Assembly: GCF_001447995.1 (NCBI RefSeq)
Contig: NZ_LDPE01000006.1
Coordinates: forward strand, 62,001-126,000
Direction of reading: 5' to 3'
Length of the DNA: 64,000 nucleotides
Source: Maribacter dokdonensis DSW-8
GTDB lineage: Bacteria; Bacteroidota; Bacteroidia; Flavobacteriales; Flavobacteriaceae
Shown here: one piece after another, positions 17,845-26,585 of the stretch
Position numbering within the stretch: the stretch's first letter is position 1
Layout: every line of letters starts with the position of its first letter
Notes under the pieces: model-generated
The model's database searches: none
The model's input: the letters and a program-made list of their open reading frames with translations, nothing else
What the model was told of the DNA's origin: nothing
Position numbers and translations under genes: made by a program

Positions 17845-18303
17845 ATGAAATTTAATATACTATTTTTTGCTTTTATTTTTGGTGTTTATGTGAATGCTCA
17901 AGATCCAAGCGATGCGGCTAAACATATAGGAGCAGGTGTGGTCATTGGTGCAGCAGGAGGATATGCAGCACATAAAATATCAGACGGACAACGTGGTTGG
18001 AAATGGGCAGGAGCAGTAGGTAGTAGTTTAGCCGCTGGTCTTGCGAAAGAAGCAATTTATGATCAGTCTAAAGGGTATGAATGGGAAACTAAAGATGTTT
18101 TGTATACTACTTTAGGCGGTGTTCTTGCAGGGATGGCGATTGATATATTGACTGATAATAGTAGAAGAAGAAGTGGTGGGGGTAAAAGCTGTGGCTGTCT
18201 CGTAGCTCATTTTGATAGTAATAAAGTTCAACTCCCAAAGTTCGTTGAAACTGGCACTGGTGATATATTCTCAGAGGTACAGGCAGCCTATTTACTGAAT
18301 TGA
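17845..18303 (+). CDS. Small exported or membrane protein, glycine-rich
   Basis: A 152-residue protein I cannot place in a named family with confidence. It has a signal peptide (cleavage near VNAQ, residue 19), then two Gly/Ala-rich hydrophobic segments (AGVVIGAAGGYAAHKI at about 30-45 and TLGGVLAGMAIDILT at about 92-106) flanking a motif WKWAGAVGSSLAAGLAKEAIYD. The arrangement recalls the small YfiM/DUF2279-like putative membrane proteins. Residues about 110-122 are Arg/Gly/Ser-rich and contain CGC. It converges on the DUF58 gene with one base between the stops. Confidence 0.75.
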   Translation: MKFNILFFAFIFGVYVNAQDPSDAAKHIGAGVVIGAAGGYAAHKISDGQRGWKWAGAVGSSLAAGLAKEAIYDQSKGYEWETKDVLYTTLGGVLAGMAIDILTDNSRRRSGGGKSCGCLVAHFDSNKVQLPKFVETGTGDIFSEVQAAYLLN

Positions 18304-18304
18304 T

Positions 18305-19639
18305 TTATAATAACCCTTTTGCTTTTATCTCTAAATATTTATTGATGGTGTTTATGGTAAGGTCTTCGGGCTTTGTCAGTATGGTCTGTATGCCATACTT
18401 TTTTAGTTCATTGACCACTAGTTGTTTTTCATAAATAAATTTCTCTGCAATTGCCTGTTCAAAAACTTCTAGTGTATTGTTGGGTTTACATTTTGCATAC
18501 GATACAAGTTCTGAGTTTTCAAAGAAAATAACGACCAGTAAATGTTGTTTGGCAATAGCTTGCAAGTAAGGAAGTTGGCGATGCAGGGCATCAAGGGTTT
18601 CAAAATTGGTATACAGTAATAATAGACTCCTTTGTGGTAAATTTCTTTTGACATCAATATATAATCTACTGAAATCACTTTCAACAAAGTTGGTCTTGAG
18701 GTTGTAAAGTGTTTCTAATATTAAGTTCATTTGTGAACTTCTGCGCTCTGCAACAACTCTGTTTTCTATTTTATTGCTAAAAGAGAAAATACCTGCTTTG
18801 TCATTTTTTTTGAGGGCAATGCTGCTGATGACCAAGGTAGCGTTTATGGCGTAATCTAGTAAGCTGAGTGAATTAAAAGGCATTTTCATAACCCTGCCTT
18901 TATCAATAACAGAATAAATCGGCTGTGACTTTTCATCTTGAAATTGGTTGACCATTAGTTGCCCTCTTTTGGCAGTGGCTTTCCAATTTATATTTCTTAT
19001 ATCATCACCTTGTATGTAATCTTTGATCTGTTCAAACTCCATCGTATGACCGATTCGTCTAATTTTTTTAATGCCAAATTCAAGTAATCTGTTGCTGAAT
19101 GCCATTAGGTCATACTTGCGAAGTTGTAAAAAAGAAGGGTAAACAGGTACTTCTTTATCTTGGTCAAACGTATATTTTTTAGCTAAAAGTCCAATGGGTG
19201 AAATGGCGAATAAATTTAAATTTCCAAAACTATAAACGCCCCTTTCTACGGGTCTTACAGCATAGGAGTATAGTTTCTGCTCTCCCGGTTTTAATAGGCT
19301 GTTAAAATTAAAATCTCGATTTTGAAATTGAAACGGAAGTTCATCTATAATGGTTATTTGAGCAGAAAACAAATACTTGTTGGTGACTTCTATCTTAATC
19401 GTATTGTCATCACCATTAGAAAGTTTGTCGGTAACAATTCTATGCGCTGTAATTTGCCCTTTTGACAGAAAAAGTAAAATGGCATCGGTAATAAGTAAAG
19501 CTAAAAAAAGGTAAAATAGAAGCTTTGGAATATATGCAATGTTTTCAAAAATATAAGATAGTAGAAAACATAGGATAACTCCTGATAACACCAAGAAGAA
19601 CCTTTTTTGAATAAATATATTTTTGAAAATCTTTTTCAC
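18305..19639 (-). CDS. DUF58 domain membrane protein
   Basis: A 444-residue protein with two N-terminal membrane segments (about 14-31 and 36-58) and a cytoplasmic or periplasmic DUF58 domain. The signature IRNINWKATAKRGQLMVNQFQDE is conserved as GDDIRNINWKATAKRG followed by a vWA-like fold (YSVIDKGRVM). DUF58 proteins are partners of MoxR AAA+ ATPases and are thought to help assemble or metallate complexes or respond to envelope stress. This is the last gene of a six-gene minus-strand cluster and follows the MoxR gene after six bases, as usual for this pair. Confidence 0.92.
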   Translation of the reverse strand: MKKIFKNIFIQKRFFLVLSGVILCFLLSYIFENIAYIPKLLFYLFLALLITDAILLFLSKGQITAHRIVTDKLSNGDDNTIKIEVTNKYLFSAQITIIDELPFQFQNRDFNFNSLLKPGEQKLYSYAVRPVERGVYSFGNLNLFAISPIGLLAKKYTFDQDKEVPVYPSFLQLRKYDLMAFSNRLLEFGIKKIRRIGHTMEFEQIKDYIQGDDIRNINWKATAKRGQLMVNQFQDEKSQPIYSVIDKGRVMKMPFNSLSLLDYAINATLVISSIALKKNDKAGIFSFSNKIENRVVAERRSSQMNLILETLYNLKTNFVESDFSRLYIDVKRNLPQRSLLLLYTNFETLDALHRQLPYLQAIAKQHLLVVIFFENSELVSYAKCKPNNTLEVFEQAIAEKFIYEKQLVVNELKKYGIQTILTKPEDLTINTINKYLEIKAKGLL

Positions 19640-19645
19640 TGAAGT

Positions 19646-20644
19646 TTATCTTGGGATTTCTATGGTTTGAATTAAATCCTTGATCATTTTCTCAGCTGTA
19701 TAACCCTCCATTTCACGTTCTGGAGTCAGAATAATTCTATGGCATAGTATAGGGCTTACTACTTTCTTTATATCATCTGGTGTAATAAAATCTCTTCCGT
19801 TAATGGCGGCAACGGCTTTAGAAGCATCTAAAATGGCAATAGATGCCCTTGGAGATGCGCCTAAATAAAGGTTGGCGTTTGTTCTGGTATTATTAACGAT
19901 TGCTGCAATATATTTTAGAAGATTATCTTCCACGACAATATCTTTGATGACCTTTTGGTAAACGGCAATTTGTTCAGCCGAAAGAATAGCATCTATAAGC
20001 GATTCTACATTATTGTTTTTTTGATGGTGTTTATTTTCTAAAATCTGTACTTCTTCTTCTAAAGTTGGGTAGTGCACATTGATTTTAAAAAGAAAACGGT
20101 CTAATTGGGCTTCGGGTAATCTGTACGTGCCTTCTTGCTCTACAGGGTTTTGGGTAGCAAAAACCAAAAACGGTGGTTGCATGTCAAATTCATTACCATC
20201 TATGGTTATTTGTCTTTCTGCCATAGCTTCAAAAAGTGCAGCCTGTGTTTTTGCCGGAGCTCTGTTTATTTCGTCGATCAATATAATATTTGAAAAAATA
20301 GGACCCTTTTTAAATTCGAATTCAGATGTTTTAACATTGAAAATAGATGTTCCAAGAATATCGCTAGGCATTAAATCTGGCGTAAACTGTATTCTGCTAA
20401 AATCTACGTTCATAGTTTTTGCAAGTAGTTTTGCGGTTACAGTTTTGGCAACACCTGGAACCCCTTCTATAAGTGAATGACCGTTGGCTAAAATTGAAAC
20501 GATCAAAAGTTCGATCATTTCTTGTTGACCGATTATAACCTTTCCTAATTCGGCTTTTACCTTGGTAACAGAATCTTGAAGCTTGGTAAGATCTATTCGA
20601 GAATTAAATTCTACCTGTTGTTCGTCTTGTGTGTTATCTTCCAT
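19646..20644 (-). CDS. MoxR-family AAA+ ATPase
   Basis: A 332-residue AAA+ chaperone-like ATPase. Walker A is GVPGVAKT (about residues 60-67), Walker B with the following family signature is ILIDEINRAPAKTQAALFEAMAERQ (split here as ILIDEINRAP at about 121-130), sensor 1 is FATQNP, and sensor 2 lies in LGASPRAS. MoxR proteins remodel partner proteins carrying vWA-like domains; the DUF58 gene directly downstream is the likely partner. The gene overlaps the DUF4350 gene by 11 bases, so translation is probably coupled. Cytoplasmic. Confidence 0.95.
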   Translation of the reverse strand: MEDNTQDEQQVEFNSRIDLTKLQDSVTKVKAELGKVIIGQQEMIELLIVSILANGHSLIEGVPGVAKTVTAKLLAKTMNVDFSRIQFTPDLMPSDILGTSIFNVKTSEFEFKKGPIFSNIILIDEINRAPAKTQAALFEAMAERQITIDGNEFDMQPPFLVFATQNPVEQEGTYRLPEAQLDRFLFKINVHYPTLEEEVQILENKHHQKNNNVESLIDAILSAEQIAVYQKVIKDIVVEDNLLKYIAAIVNNTRTNANLYLGASPRASIAILDASKAVAAINGRDFITPDDIKKVVSPILCHRIILTPEREMEGYTAEKMIKDLIQTIEIPR

Positions 20645-21854
20645 AAGATTGTTTAAATGTATTTATTTTCTTGGCAAGTACTATAGCGTCTTGTTCAGAA
20701 TGTATAGGTTTGTTTTTAAGACTAAGAATGAACTCGATGAGGTCTTTGGTTTCTTCTATCGATTTTCCTGCCTTAGCACTTAATTGTGCTATTAGTTTTT
20801 CATCAAGAACCGTAGTGTTTACATAAAACCTATTTCTAATATGGGTTAAAAAATAGGTGATTTTTTTATGGTTCAAGTTGGTGTAGTCTTTCTTTTGATG
20901 GTATAATGACCCCACGGTTTTAGCAAATTCTACAGAAGAATTTTCTAATGGTTTTATAATTGGTATTATTCGTTGCTCTCTTTTTGCCTTGAAAATAACA
21001 AATAGCAATAAACCAGTAATTGTTAGGTAGTAACTCCATTTTAAAGCAGATTGATTTAAAACGAACCGCATTGGGGAGGTAATTACTTTACGCCCAGATT
21101 TCTTATAATCGTCCCATATTAGGGTATTGTTATTCAAATAAGCGAAACTTTGACTACTGTAACCAATTTTATCACTTAACATATAATAGTTGGTATAAGC
21201 AATAGGCAGGGTGTTGATAATAAAATTTCCTTTGCCAAATGAAGTTTTTATGAAGTTGGGACTTATTTTTATTTCATTGGGGGTTTTATTTAACAATGTG
21301 GAACTTTTCACGTGAATATGACCTAAAATTTCTGTTTTGGCGGTATCAATACTGGTTAAATATGCAGGGTTGACACCTCTTTTAAAATAGAAAGCCTCTT
21401 CATTAAAATATGTATTGGTAAATGATGCTTTAGTTGAATCTTCTTTTATATCATACCGTTGTTCAATGGTGATATTTAATGTGTCTGCCAATTTACCGGT
21501 AAGGTTGCTCGTAGCTATGAATACCTGATTGCCTTCGTCTACAAATTTTAGTAGTTGGTTTGTTTCCTGTTCGTCCAAATAAATAAAATCATTGATCAAA
21601 ATGTAATTGGCGGCAGTTGAGGTATCTCGATCTACTAGCACATCATAGATGTTTTCTTCTACAGTTTCAATATCGTTATGTGGAAAAATAGATGCTAACT
21701 CATTGTAAAGCACGTAGCAACCGAACGGAATTTTAGATGCCAATGTGTAAGACGGGCTCCAATTGATCGGTCTTGGGCGTACTATTTCTGTTACAATGAT
21801 ACCAATAAGCACCGCAACCAAAAGACCAAGTATTATTTTAGAACGTTTTCCCAA
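20634..21854 (-). CDS. DUF4350 domain membrane protein
   Basis: A 406-residue protein with one N-terminal membrane segment (about residues 7-24), a periplasmic DUF4350 domain that looks like a degenerate glutamine-amidotransferase fold (YILINDFIYLDEQETNQLLKFV, EGNQVFIATSN), a second membrane segment (about 277-293) and a cytoplasmic helical tail of about 110 residues. DUF4350 proteins regularly accompany MoxR, DUF4129 and RDD genes. No function is known. It overlaps the MoxR gene by 11 bases and follows the DUF4129-like gene by four bases. Confidence 0.85.
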   Translation of the reverse strand: MGKRSKIILGLLVAVLIGIIVTEIVRPRPINWSPSYTLASKIPFGCYVLYNELASIFPHNDIETVEENIYDVLVDRDTSTAANYILINDFIYLDEQETNQLLKFVDEGNQVFIATSNLTGKLADTLNITIEQRYDIKEDSTKASFTNTYFNEEAFYFKRGVNPAYLTSIDTAKTEILGHIHVKSSTLLNKTPNEIKISPNFIKTSFGKGNFIINTLPIAYTNYYMLSDKIGYSSQSFAYLNNNTLIWDDYKKSGRKVITSPMRFVLNQSALKWSYYLTITGLLLFVIFKAKREQRIIPIIKPLENSSVEFAKTVGSLYHQKKDYTNLNHKKITYFLTHIRNRFYVNTTVLDEKLIAQLSAKAGKSIEETKDLIEFILSLKNKPIHSEQDAIVLAKKINTFKQSYGR

Positions 21855-21858
21855 GTTA

Positions 21859-22578
21859 CTATTGAATTAGTTTGTTGATTGCTTCAAAATCTAAGACAGA
21901 TATGGTGTATCTATCATTATCTATATCTTGTTCTCCGTACCATATATAATCGTATAGATAGGCTATTCTTTTAAAACCTTGTTTTAACTGTGGTTGTTGA
22001 ATCTCGTTAACATAATCTGTATTGGTTTTATCAAAATGCCAATCTATAATATCTTTTTTAGACAGTTTTTGCAGTGATAATAGAAACTGGTAACGTACCG
22101 CTAATCTGTAGTCCTTGTTTGCAAGGGCCTCATTCAATAAGTTGTCGATATCAACACCTTCAATGTGTTCTTCGGTAAGGTTAATATCGTTGATCGTTTT
22201 AGCCTTTTTTTGAAAGATTGCGTTGAAATTTTCATTGATCAGGAATTTTACGAGCAGGTAAATGGCGAGAATTCCTAATAAGATATAAATGAGATATTCT
22301 AAAAGTTGTAATACTTCTGGAGATAGGGTAATGCCAAACACATCGAATAGCCCTTGCCCAACCCAATTTAAAAATCGGGCAAATAAATTTTGAGATTCGC
22401 CGGTTTTAAAGGTATAATTGAATTCATCACCTGAATATTTCTTTGTCAGGTCATCTTCAAAATTTCTCAATGTTAAAACTGATGAAGTATCGGTTTTAAC
22501 AATACTATCTGTTTTATGTTGAGCAAATGAGAAAAAGGTCATCAACAAAAAGAAAATATAAATGAATGGTAGTCTCAA
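21859..22578 (-). CDS. DUF4129-like membrane protein
   Basis: A 239-residue protein with a signal peptide (about residues 1-19), a short periplasmic region, one membrane segment (about 91-112) and a cytoplasmic C-terminal domain resembling DUF4129 (NKDYRLAVRYQFLLSLQKL, IDWHFDKTNTDYVNEI). DUF4129 is a companion of MoxR systems and of transglutaminase-like genes. One base separates it from the upstream membrane-protein gene and four from the DUF4350 gene, so it belongs to the same transcript. Confidence 0.8.
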   Translation of the reverse strand: MRLPFIYIFFLLMTFFSFAQHKTDSIVKTDTSSVLTLRNFEDDLTKKYSGDEFNYTFKTGESQNLFARFLNWVGQGLFDVFGITLSPEVLQLLEYLIYILLGILAIYLLVKFLINENFNAIFQKKAKTINDINLTEEHIEGVDIDNLLNEALANKDYRLAVRYQFLLSLQKLSKKDIIDWHFDKTNTDYVNEIQQPQLKQGFKRIAYLYDYIWYGEQDIDNDRYTISVLDFEAINKLIQ

Positions 22579-22579
22579 A

Positions 22580-23518
22580 TTAATCGTTTTGTCCTATTTG
22601 TTCAATTCTTGCCCTTGTATTTTCATTATAAGTCTTTTCATGTAATGCATAATATAATATGCCATTGATAAACTGGGAAAGACATTGTCCGTATACCGCA
22701 ATAATCAGGAAAATGGATAACCCTAAAGTGTAAACAATTGTTGAAACAATGGAATTTGTATAATCTACATCGTTCTCTACAACATGAAAAGTATACACCC
22801 CTATTATAATACCGGGTATGATCAAAGCGATCATTAATAGCAAACCTAATAATAAACCTAAAATAAAGTTTACTCCTATAGATTTCCAAAAACTACCGGT
22901 TACAAGTTTCCAACCTTCGCCCAAGGCATCGGTAACGCTTTTTTTATTTTGGAGCATATCAAAAAAAGAAACACCGATCCAGGCTGTTAAAAAGAACTGA
23001 ACAATATACTGGGCAAAAAAGCCTAGTAGGGGTATAATGGCTAAAATTATGGCCACTATAAAATAGACAAGGTAAATAGGTATAAGCAATAAGACAAAAA
23101 GCAGAATATTTCCAAATTGGCTTTTGGCATATTGCCAAACTTCTTTTTTGTCTACGTTAGAATCTTTGGTTTCCTCATATTTTATCATATAACTGGTAGA
23201 AAGCGAATAATTTAGAAAAGCAACTCCCAGAAAAATAACAAAGAATAAAAATCCTCCTATACCTAAATAAACATAATAATCTTCTTCGGCAGCTAAATTA
23301 TCGGAAAACGGACTTTGCCCAGATTCGTGTGCTATCATTCCTATAAAACCAGAAACCAATAGGTAACTGGTAATTAAAAGTCCTATTAAGAAAACACCAT
23401 TGTAGCTTAAGAAAACATTGGTAAAGCTTTTTATGTTCTGTTTAAAAAAATCAAAATAAGCGGAGATAATACCGCCGAATTCACGATTAACCTTTAGCGG
23501 TATGTAATTGTCTTTCAT
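22580..23518 (-). CDS. Multi-pass membrane protein of the MoxR/RDD cluster
   Basis: A 312-residue integral membrane protein with six or so hydrophobic segments (for example GVFLIGLLITSYLLVSGFIG, LFFVIFLGVAFLNY, LLFVLLLIPIYLVYFIVAII, LGLLLGLLLMIALIIPGIII). It resembles DUF4013/DUF975-type proteins only in general layout, so I give no family. Its start overlaps the SpoIIM-like gene by 32 bases and it is followed by the DUF4129-like gene after one base, which places it firmly in the cluster. Confidence 0.82.
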   Translation of the reverse strand: MKDNYIPLKVNREFGGIISAYFDFFKQNIKSFTNVFLSYNGVFLIGLLITSYLLVSGFIGMIAHESGQSPFSDNLAAEEDYYVYLGIGGFLFFVIFLGVAFLNYSLSTSYMIKYEETKDSNVDKKEVWQYAKSQFGNILLFVLLLIPIYLVYFIVAIILAIIPLLGFFAQYIVQFFLTAWIGVSFFDMLQNKKSVTDALGEGWKLVTGSFWKSIGVNFILGLLLGLLLMIALIIPGIIIGVYTFHVVENDVDYTNSIVSTIVYTLGLSIFLIIAVYGQCLSQFINGILYYALHEKTYNENTRARIEQIGQND

Positions 23519-24467
23519 GTTTGGTATTTAGTAAAATAGGATATGCTATGTAATAAAAAATGATTAGAAATAATGATGCTCCAATAATTATGAATGCCAA
23601 CCAATTGGGCATATTGGTATACCTTGTTATAAATCCTTCAATAAATCCGGCAATTATAAAAAACGGTATGGTGCTGACTACAACTTTAAGTCCATCTTTG
23701 GCACCCTTCATAAAAGAGACGCGCCTAGCGTACGTTTTCGGAAAAAGTATGCTATTGCCCATTATTAGACCTGCACAGCCGGCAATAATAATAACCGATA
23801 TTTCTATGGTACCGTGAAGCCAAATTTGTTTATTGGCCTCAAAGAAAACTCCTTTGGTATAAAAAAAAGTAATGAATGCCCCGAGCATTACACCATTTGA
23901 AAATAATATATATGCGGTGCCTATACTTGTGATTACCCCAAAGGCAAATGCTAAAAAGGCAACTCTAATATTGTTAATGGTAATTCCCAAAAAAGAACCA
24001 ATTTCACTACCGCCTTTATAGATTGCTGCTGGATCACCGTTAGCTATGTTGTTAAGTGTTTCATTAACATAGGCATCACCTAAAATCAACCTTACAAAGG
24101 TAGCATCGTTAATAGCGGATAAAGAGCCAATGGCAGATGCGATAATAAAAATTAAAAAGGCAATGCCCAAGGTGTTATGGTACTGTCTAAAAAAAAGAGG
24201 GAATTCTGTAATCCAAAAACTGAGAATTCGATTTTTACTTTCCTTTTTGTTCTTATAGATTTTCTGGTGGGCAAGAGAAGCAAGTTCGTTTAAATACAAT
24301 AAAGTCTTACTTTCTGCGTAATACGTTTGCGCGTATGCCAAATCATTGGTCAGTTGAATATAGCCATTGGCAAGTTCATCTGGGTCGGTAGAAGCACCTA
24401 GGTTAATAGCTTTTTCAAAAGCTATCCATTTTTCCTTATTTTGCTTTACAAAAGCAGCTTCGCGCAT
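23487..24467 (-). CDS. Stage II sporulation protein M (SpoIIM)-like membrane protein
   Basis: A 326-residue protein with a cytoplasmic helical N-terminal region (about 1-100, starting REAAFVKQNKEKWIAFEKAI) and about six membrane segments carrying the SpoIIM/DUF95 signature (NNIRVAFLAFAFGVITSIGT, then LHGTIEISVIIIAGCAGLIMG, each shortened by me at the ends). In this phylum SpoIIM homologues have nothing to do with sporulation and occur with RDD, MoxR and DUF58 genes. It is the first gene of the six-gene minus-strand cluster and is only 33 bases from the divergent RDD gene. Confidence 0.88.
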   Translation of the reverse strand: MREAAFVKQNKEKWIAFEKAINLGASTDPDELANGYIQLTNDLAYAQTYYAESKTLLYLNELASLAHQKIYKNKKESKNRILSFWITEFPLFFRQYHNTLGIAFLIFIIASAIGSLSAINDATFVRLILGDAYVNETLNNIANGDPAAIYKGGSEIGSFLGITINNIRVAFLAFAFGVITSIGTAYILFSNGVMLGAFITFFYTKGVFFEANKQIWLHGTIEISVIIIAGCAGLIMGNSILFPKTYARRVSFMKGAKDGLKVVVSTIPFFIIAGFIEGFITRYTNMPNWLAFIIIGASLFLIIFYYIAYPILLNTKHERQLHTAKG

Positions 24468-24500
24468 AAACTATATTTACCTTGTTAAATTTAAGATTAA

Positions 24501-25226
24501 ATGAATAACCTTCAAATCAATACAACGCAAAATGTTAACCTTAATTATACTATTGTTAGTATTGGTGAAAGAATTGTAGCATTTTTTATAGATGCATTTA
24601 TACTTTACCTCTATTTTATCTTGGTGAATTTAATTGGCGATGCTATAGGTTATATATATTCAGATGGATGGACGCAGAGAGGTTTAGTTGCTTTAATTTC
24701 TTTGCCGGCAATGTTTTATACACTTTTAATGCATATTACCTTTAATGGTAGAACCGTTGGTAAAATGATTATGAAAATGAGAGTGGTAAAGGTAGATGGT
24801 TCACCCGTTCATTGGAGTAATTATTTAATTAGATGGATGCTACGTTTGGTTGATATTTGGATTTTTCTTGGGTCTATAGGTTTGCTCACTATTTTATTCT
24901 CCGATAAAAAACAGCGTTTAGGTGATGCCGCGGCAGGTACGGTGGTCATTAGTACAAAGAATAGGACAAAGGTATCCCATACCATTTTAGAAGAGGTGGA
25001 AGATGCTTATGTGCCTCAAATCATGAATGTTACTATGTTGACCGATAAGGATGTTAGACTTATTAAAGAAACATTTGGGATAGCTAAAAAAAGTAATGAT
25101 TTTAAGACGTTAAAAGCGCTTAGAGAGAAAGTTGAAAGTATCTTGCAGACCAATTCGGAATTGTACGATATTGCGTACTTGGATACCGTTCTAAAAGACT
25201 ATAATTACTTTACGCAAAAGATCTAG
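24501..25226 (+). CDS. RDD family membrane protein
   Basis: A 241-residue protein with the RDD domain in its first 150 residues: three membrane segments with conserved Arg and Asp (ERIVAFFIDAFILYLYFIL, GRTVGKMIMKMRVVKVDG, and QRLGDAAAGTVVI). The remaining 90 residues are a soluble helical tail. RDD proteins are proposed transporters or membrane accessory factors; the family is a regular member of this MoxR/SpoIIM neighbourhood. It is divergent from the SpoIIM-like gene and followed after three bases by the TRIC gene. Confidence 0.9.
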   Translation: MNNLQINTTQNVNLNYTIVSIGERIVAFFIDAFILYLYFILVNLIGDAIGYIYSDGWTQRGLVALISLPAMFYTLLMHITFNGRTVGKMIMKMRVVKVDGSPVHWSNYLIRWMLRLVDIWIFLGSIGLLTILFSDKKQRLGDAAAGTVVISTKNRTKVSHTILEEVEDAYVPQIMNVTMLTDKDVRLIKETFGIAKKSNDFKTLKALREKVESILQTNSELYDIAYLDTVLKDYNYFTQKI

Positions 25227-25229
25227 CTC

Positions 25230-25841
25230 ATGTTTTATTTCATTATCGATATTTTAGGAACCATTGCTTTTGCAATATCTGGGGTATTGGTTGCTATGGA
25301 TAAAAGGTTAGATGTATTTGGGGTTTTGATCATTGCATTTGTTACAGCTGTTGGGGGAGGCACCTTACGAGATCTACTTATAGGTATTAAACCTGTTGGC
25401 TGGCTTAATGCCCCAGTTCATTTATTGATTATTGTAGTAACCGTATTGTTGGCAATCATTTTTGTGAAGCAATTAAAATACGTAAGAAAATCACTTTTTT
25501 TGTTTGACACCATTGGCATTGGTTTGTATACCATGGTAGGTATAGAAAAAGGTTTGGCGGCAGATCTTTTACCGGTAATGTGTATTGCTTTAGGAACCAT
25601 TACCGCCTGTTTTGGTGGCGTTATAAGAGATATATTGTGTAATGAGATTCCTGTAATATTTAGAAAGGAAATTTATGCCACCGTTTGTATATTAGGTGGG
25701 TTGGTGTATTTTGTATTGATACAGTTTCCTGTAAAAGATACCATTGCTTATTCTTTGGCTATCCTTACTATAATAATTATGCGGGTATTAGCAGTTCGCT
25801 TCAAAATTTCCCTGCTCAATATTTATAGAAATCAAGCTTAA
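25230..25841 (+). CDS. Trimeric intracellular cation (TRIC) channel family protein
   Basis: A 203-residue membrane protein of the UPF0126/TRIC family: seven short membrane segments in two three-helix repeats plus one, each repeat with its glycine-rich signature (GGGTLRDLLIG at about residues 44-54 and FGGVIRDILCNEIP at about 129-142). Prokaryotic TRIC proteins form trimeric potassium-permeable channels. It starts three bases after the RDD stop and is probably co-transcribed with it. The convergent cyclophilin gene ends 24 bases downstream. Confidence 0.92.
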   Translation: MFYFIIDILGTIAFAISGVLVAMDKRLDVFGVLIIAFVTAVGGGTLRDLLIGIKPVGWLNAPVHLLIIVVTVLLAIIFVKQLKYVRKSLFLFDTIGIGLYTMVGIEKGLAADLLPVMCIALGTITACFGGVIRDILCNEIPVIFRKEIYATVCILGGLVYFVLIQFPVKDTIAYSLAILTIIIMRVLAVRFKISLLNIYRNQA

Positions 25842-25865
25842 TTCTGATTGGTTGGCTATAGTTGC

Positions 25866-26585
25866 TTATTCTATAACTTCAGCTTTTTGAATATAAACAT
25901 TTCTCATAGGCCAATCTCCTTTTTCTACAGGTACGTTATTTATTTTATCAACCACATCCATGCCATCAATGACCCTTCCGAAAGGAGTATAGTTATCATC
26001 TAAGTGATATGAGCCAGGGTCTGTAACAACAATGAAAAATTCAAATGGTGATGCTAGTTTATGTGGATTGTCCATTTCACTACTTGGCATGGAAATAGTG
26101 CCCCTGTGATGCTTATGTCCTTTTCTGGTATCTGGCGGCAATAGATAACGACCAATTTTAGATCGTTTTTCTGCTGTCTTTTTGTCATCAGAGTTTCCAC
26201 CTTGAATAATAAAATTCTTTACCACTCTATGAAACTGGGTATCGTTAAAATATCCTTTTTTGGTGAGGTAAATAAAGTTGGCCCGGTGGTAGGGTACATT
26301 ATCAAATAATTCTACAGTAAAACTGCCAAATTTTGTGGTAATTCTGACCTTATTTTCTTTTAGGGTCTTTTCATAGTTGAAAAAGTAATCAATGGCATTC
26401 TCTTCGGTAAGTTCAAAAGCATCTTTTTCTTGTTCTTTTTCAGCTTCATTTTTAGTAATTTTAGTAGAGTCTATGGTTGTCTTGGCTACGGTAGTAGTAC
26501 TATCAACTTTCTTAGGGGTATCTTTGCAACTGGCCATTGCAAAAAATACTAAGAGTAGTAAAGAATAGAATTTTGGTAAACGCAT
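25866..26585 (-). CDS. Cyclophilin-type peptidylprolyl isomerase lipoprotein
   Basis: A 239-residue lipoprotein with a cyclophilin domain, which catalyses cis-trans isomerisation of prolyl bonds, here in the envelope. I start it at the ATG at 26585, because that begins a clean lipoprotein signal (MRLPKFYSLLLLVFFAMASC, Cys20); the longer open frame to 26660 adds 25 residues of antisense NUDIX sequence. A Ser/Thr/Lys/Glu-rich spacer (about 21-75) precedes the domain, which shows FHRVVKNFIIQGG, SEMDNPHKLASPFEFFIV and DDNYTPFGRVIDGMDVVDKI. The start codon overlaps that of the divergent NUDIX gene by two bases (shared CATG). Confidence 0.92.
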   Translation of the reverse strand: MRLPKFYSLLLLVFFAMASCKDTPKKVDSTTTVAKTTIDSTKITKNEAEKEQEKDAFELTEENAIDYFFNYEKTLKENKVRITTKFGSFTVELFDNVPYHRANFIYLTKKGYFNDTQFHRVVKNFIIQGGNSDDKKTAEKRSKIGRYLLPPDTRKGHKHHRGTISMPSSEMDNPHKLASPFEFFIVVTDPGSYHLDDNYTPFGRVIDGMDVVDKINNVPVEKGDWPMRNVYIQKAEVIE

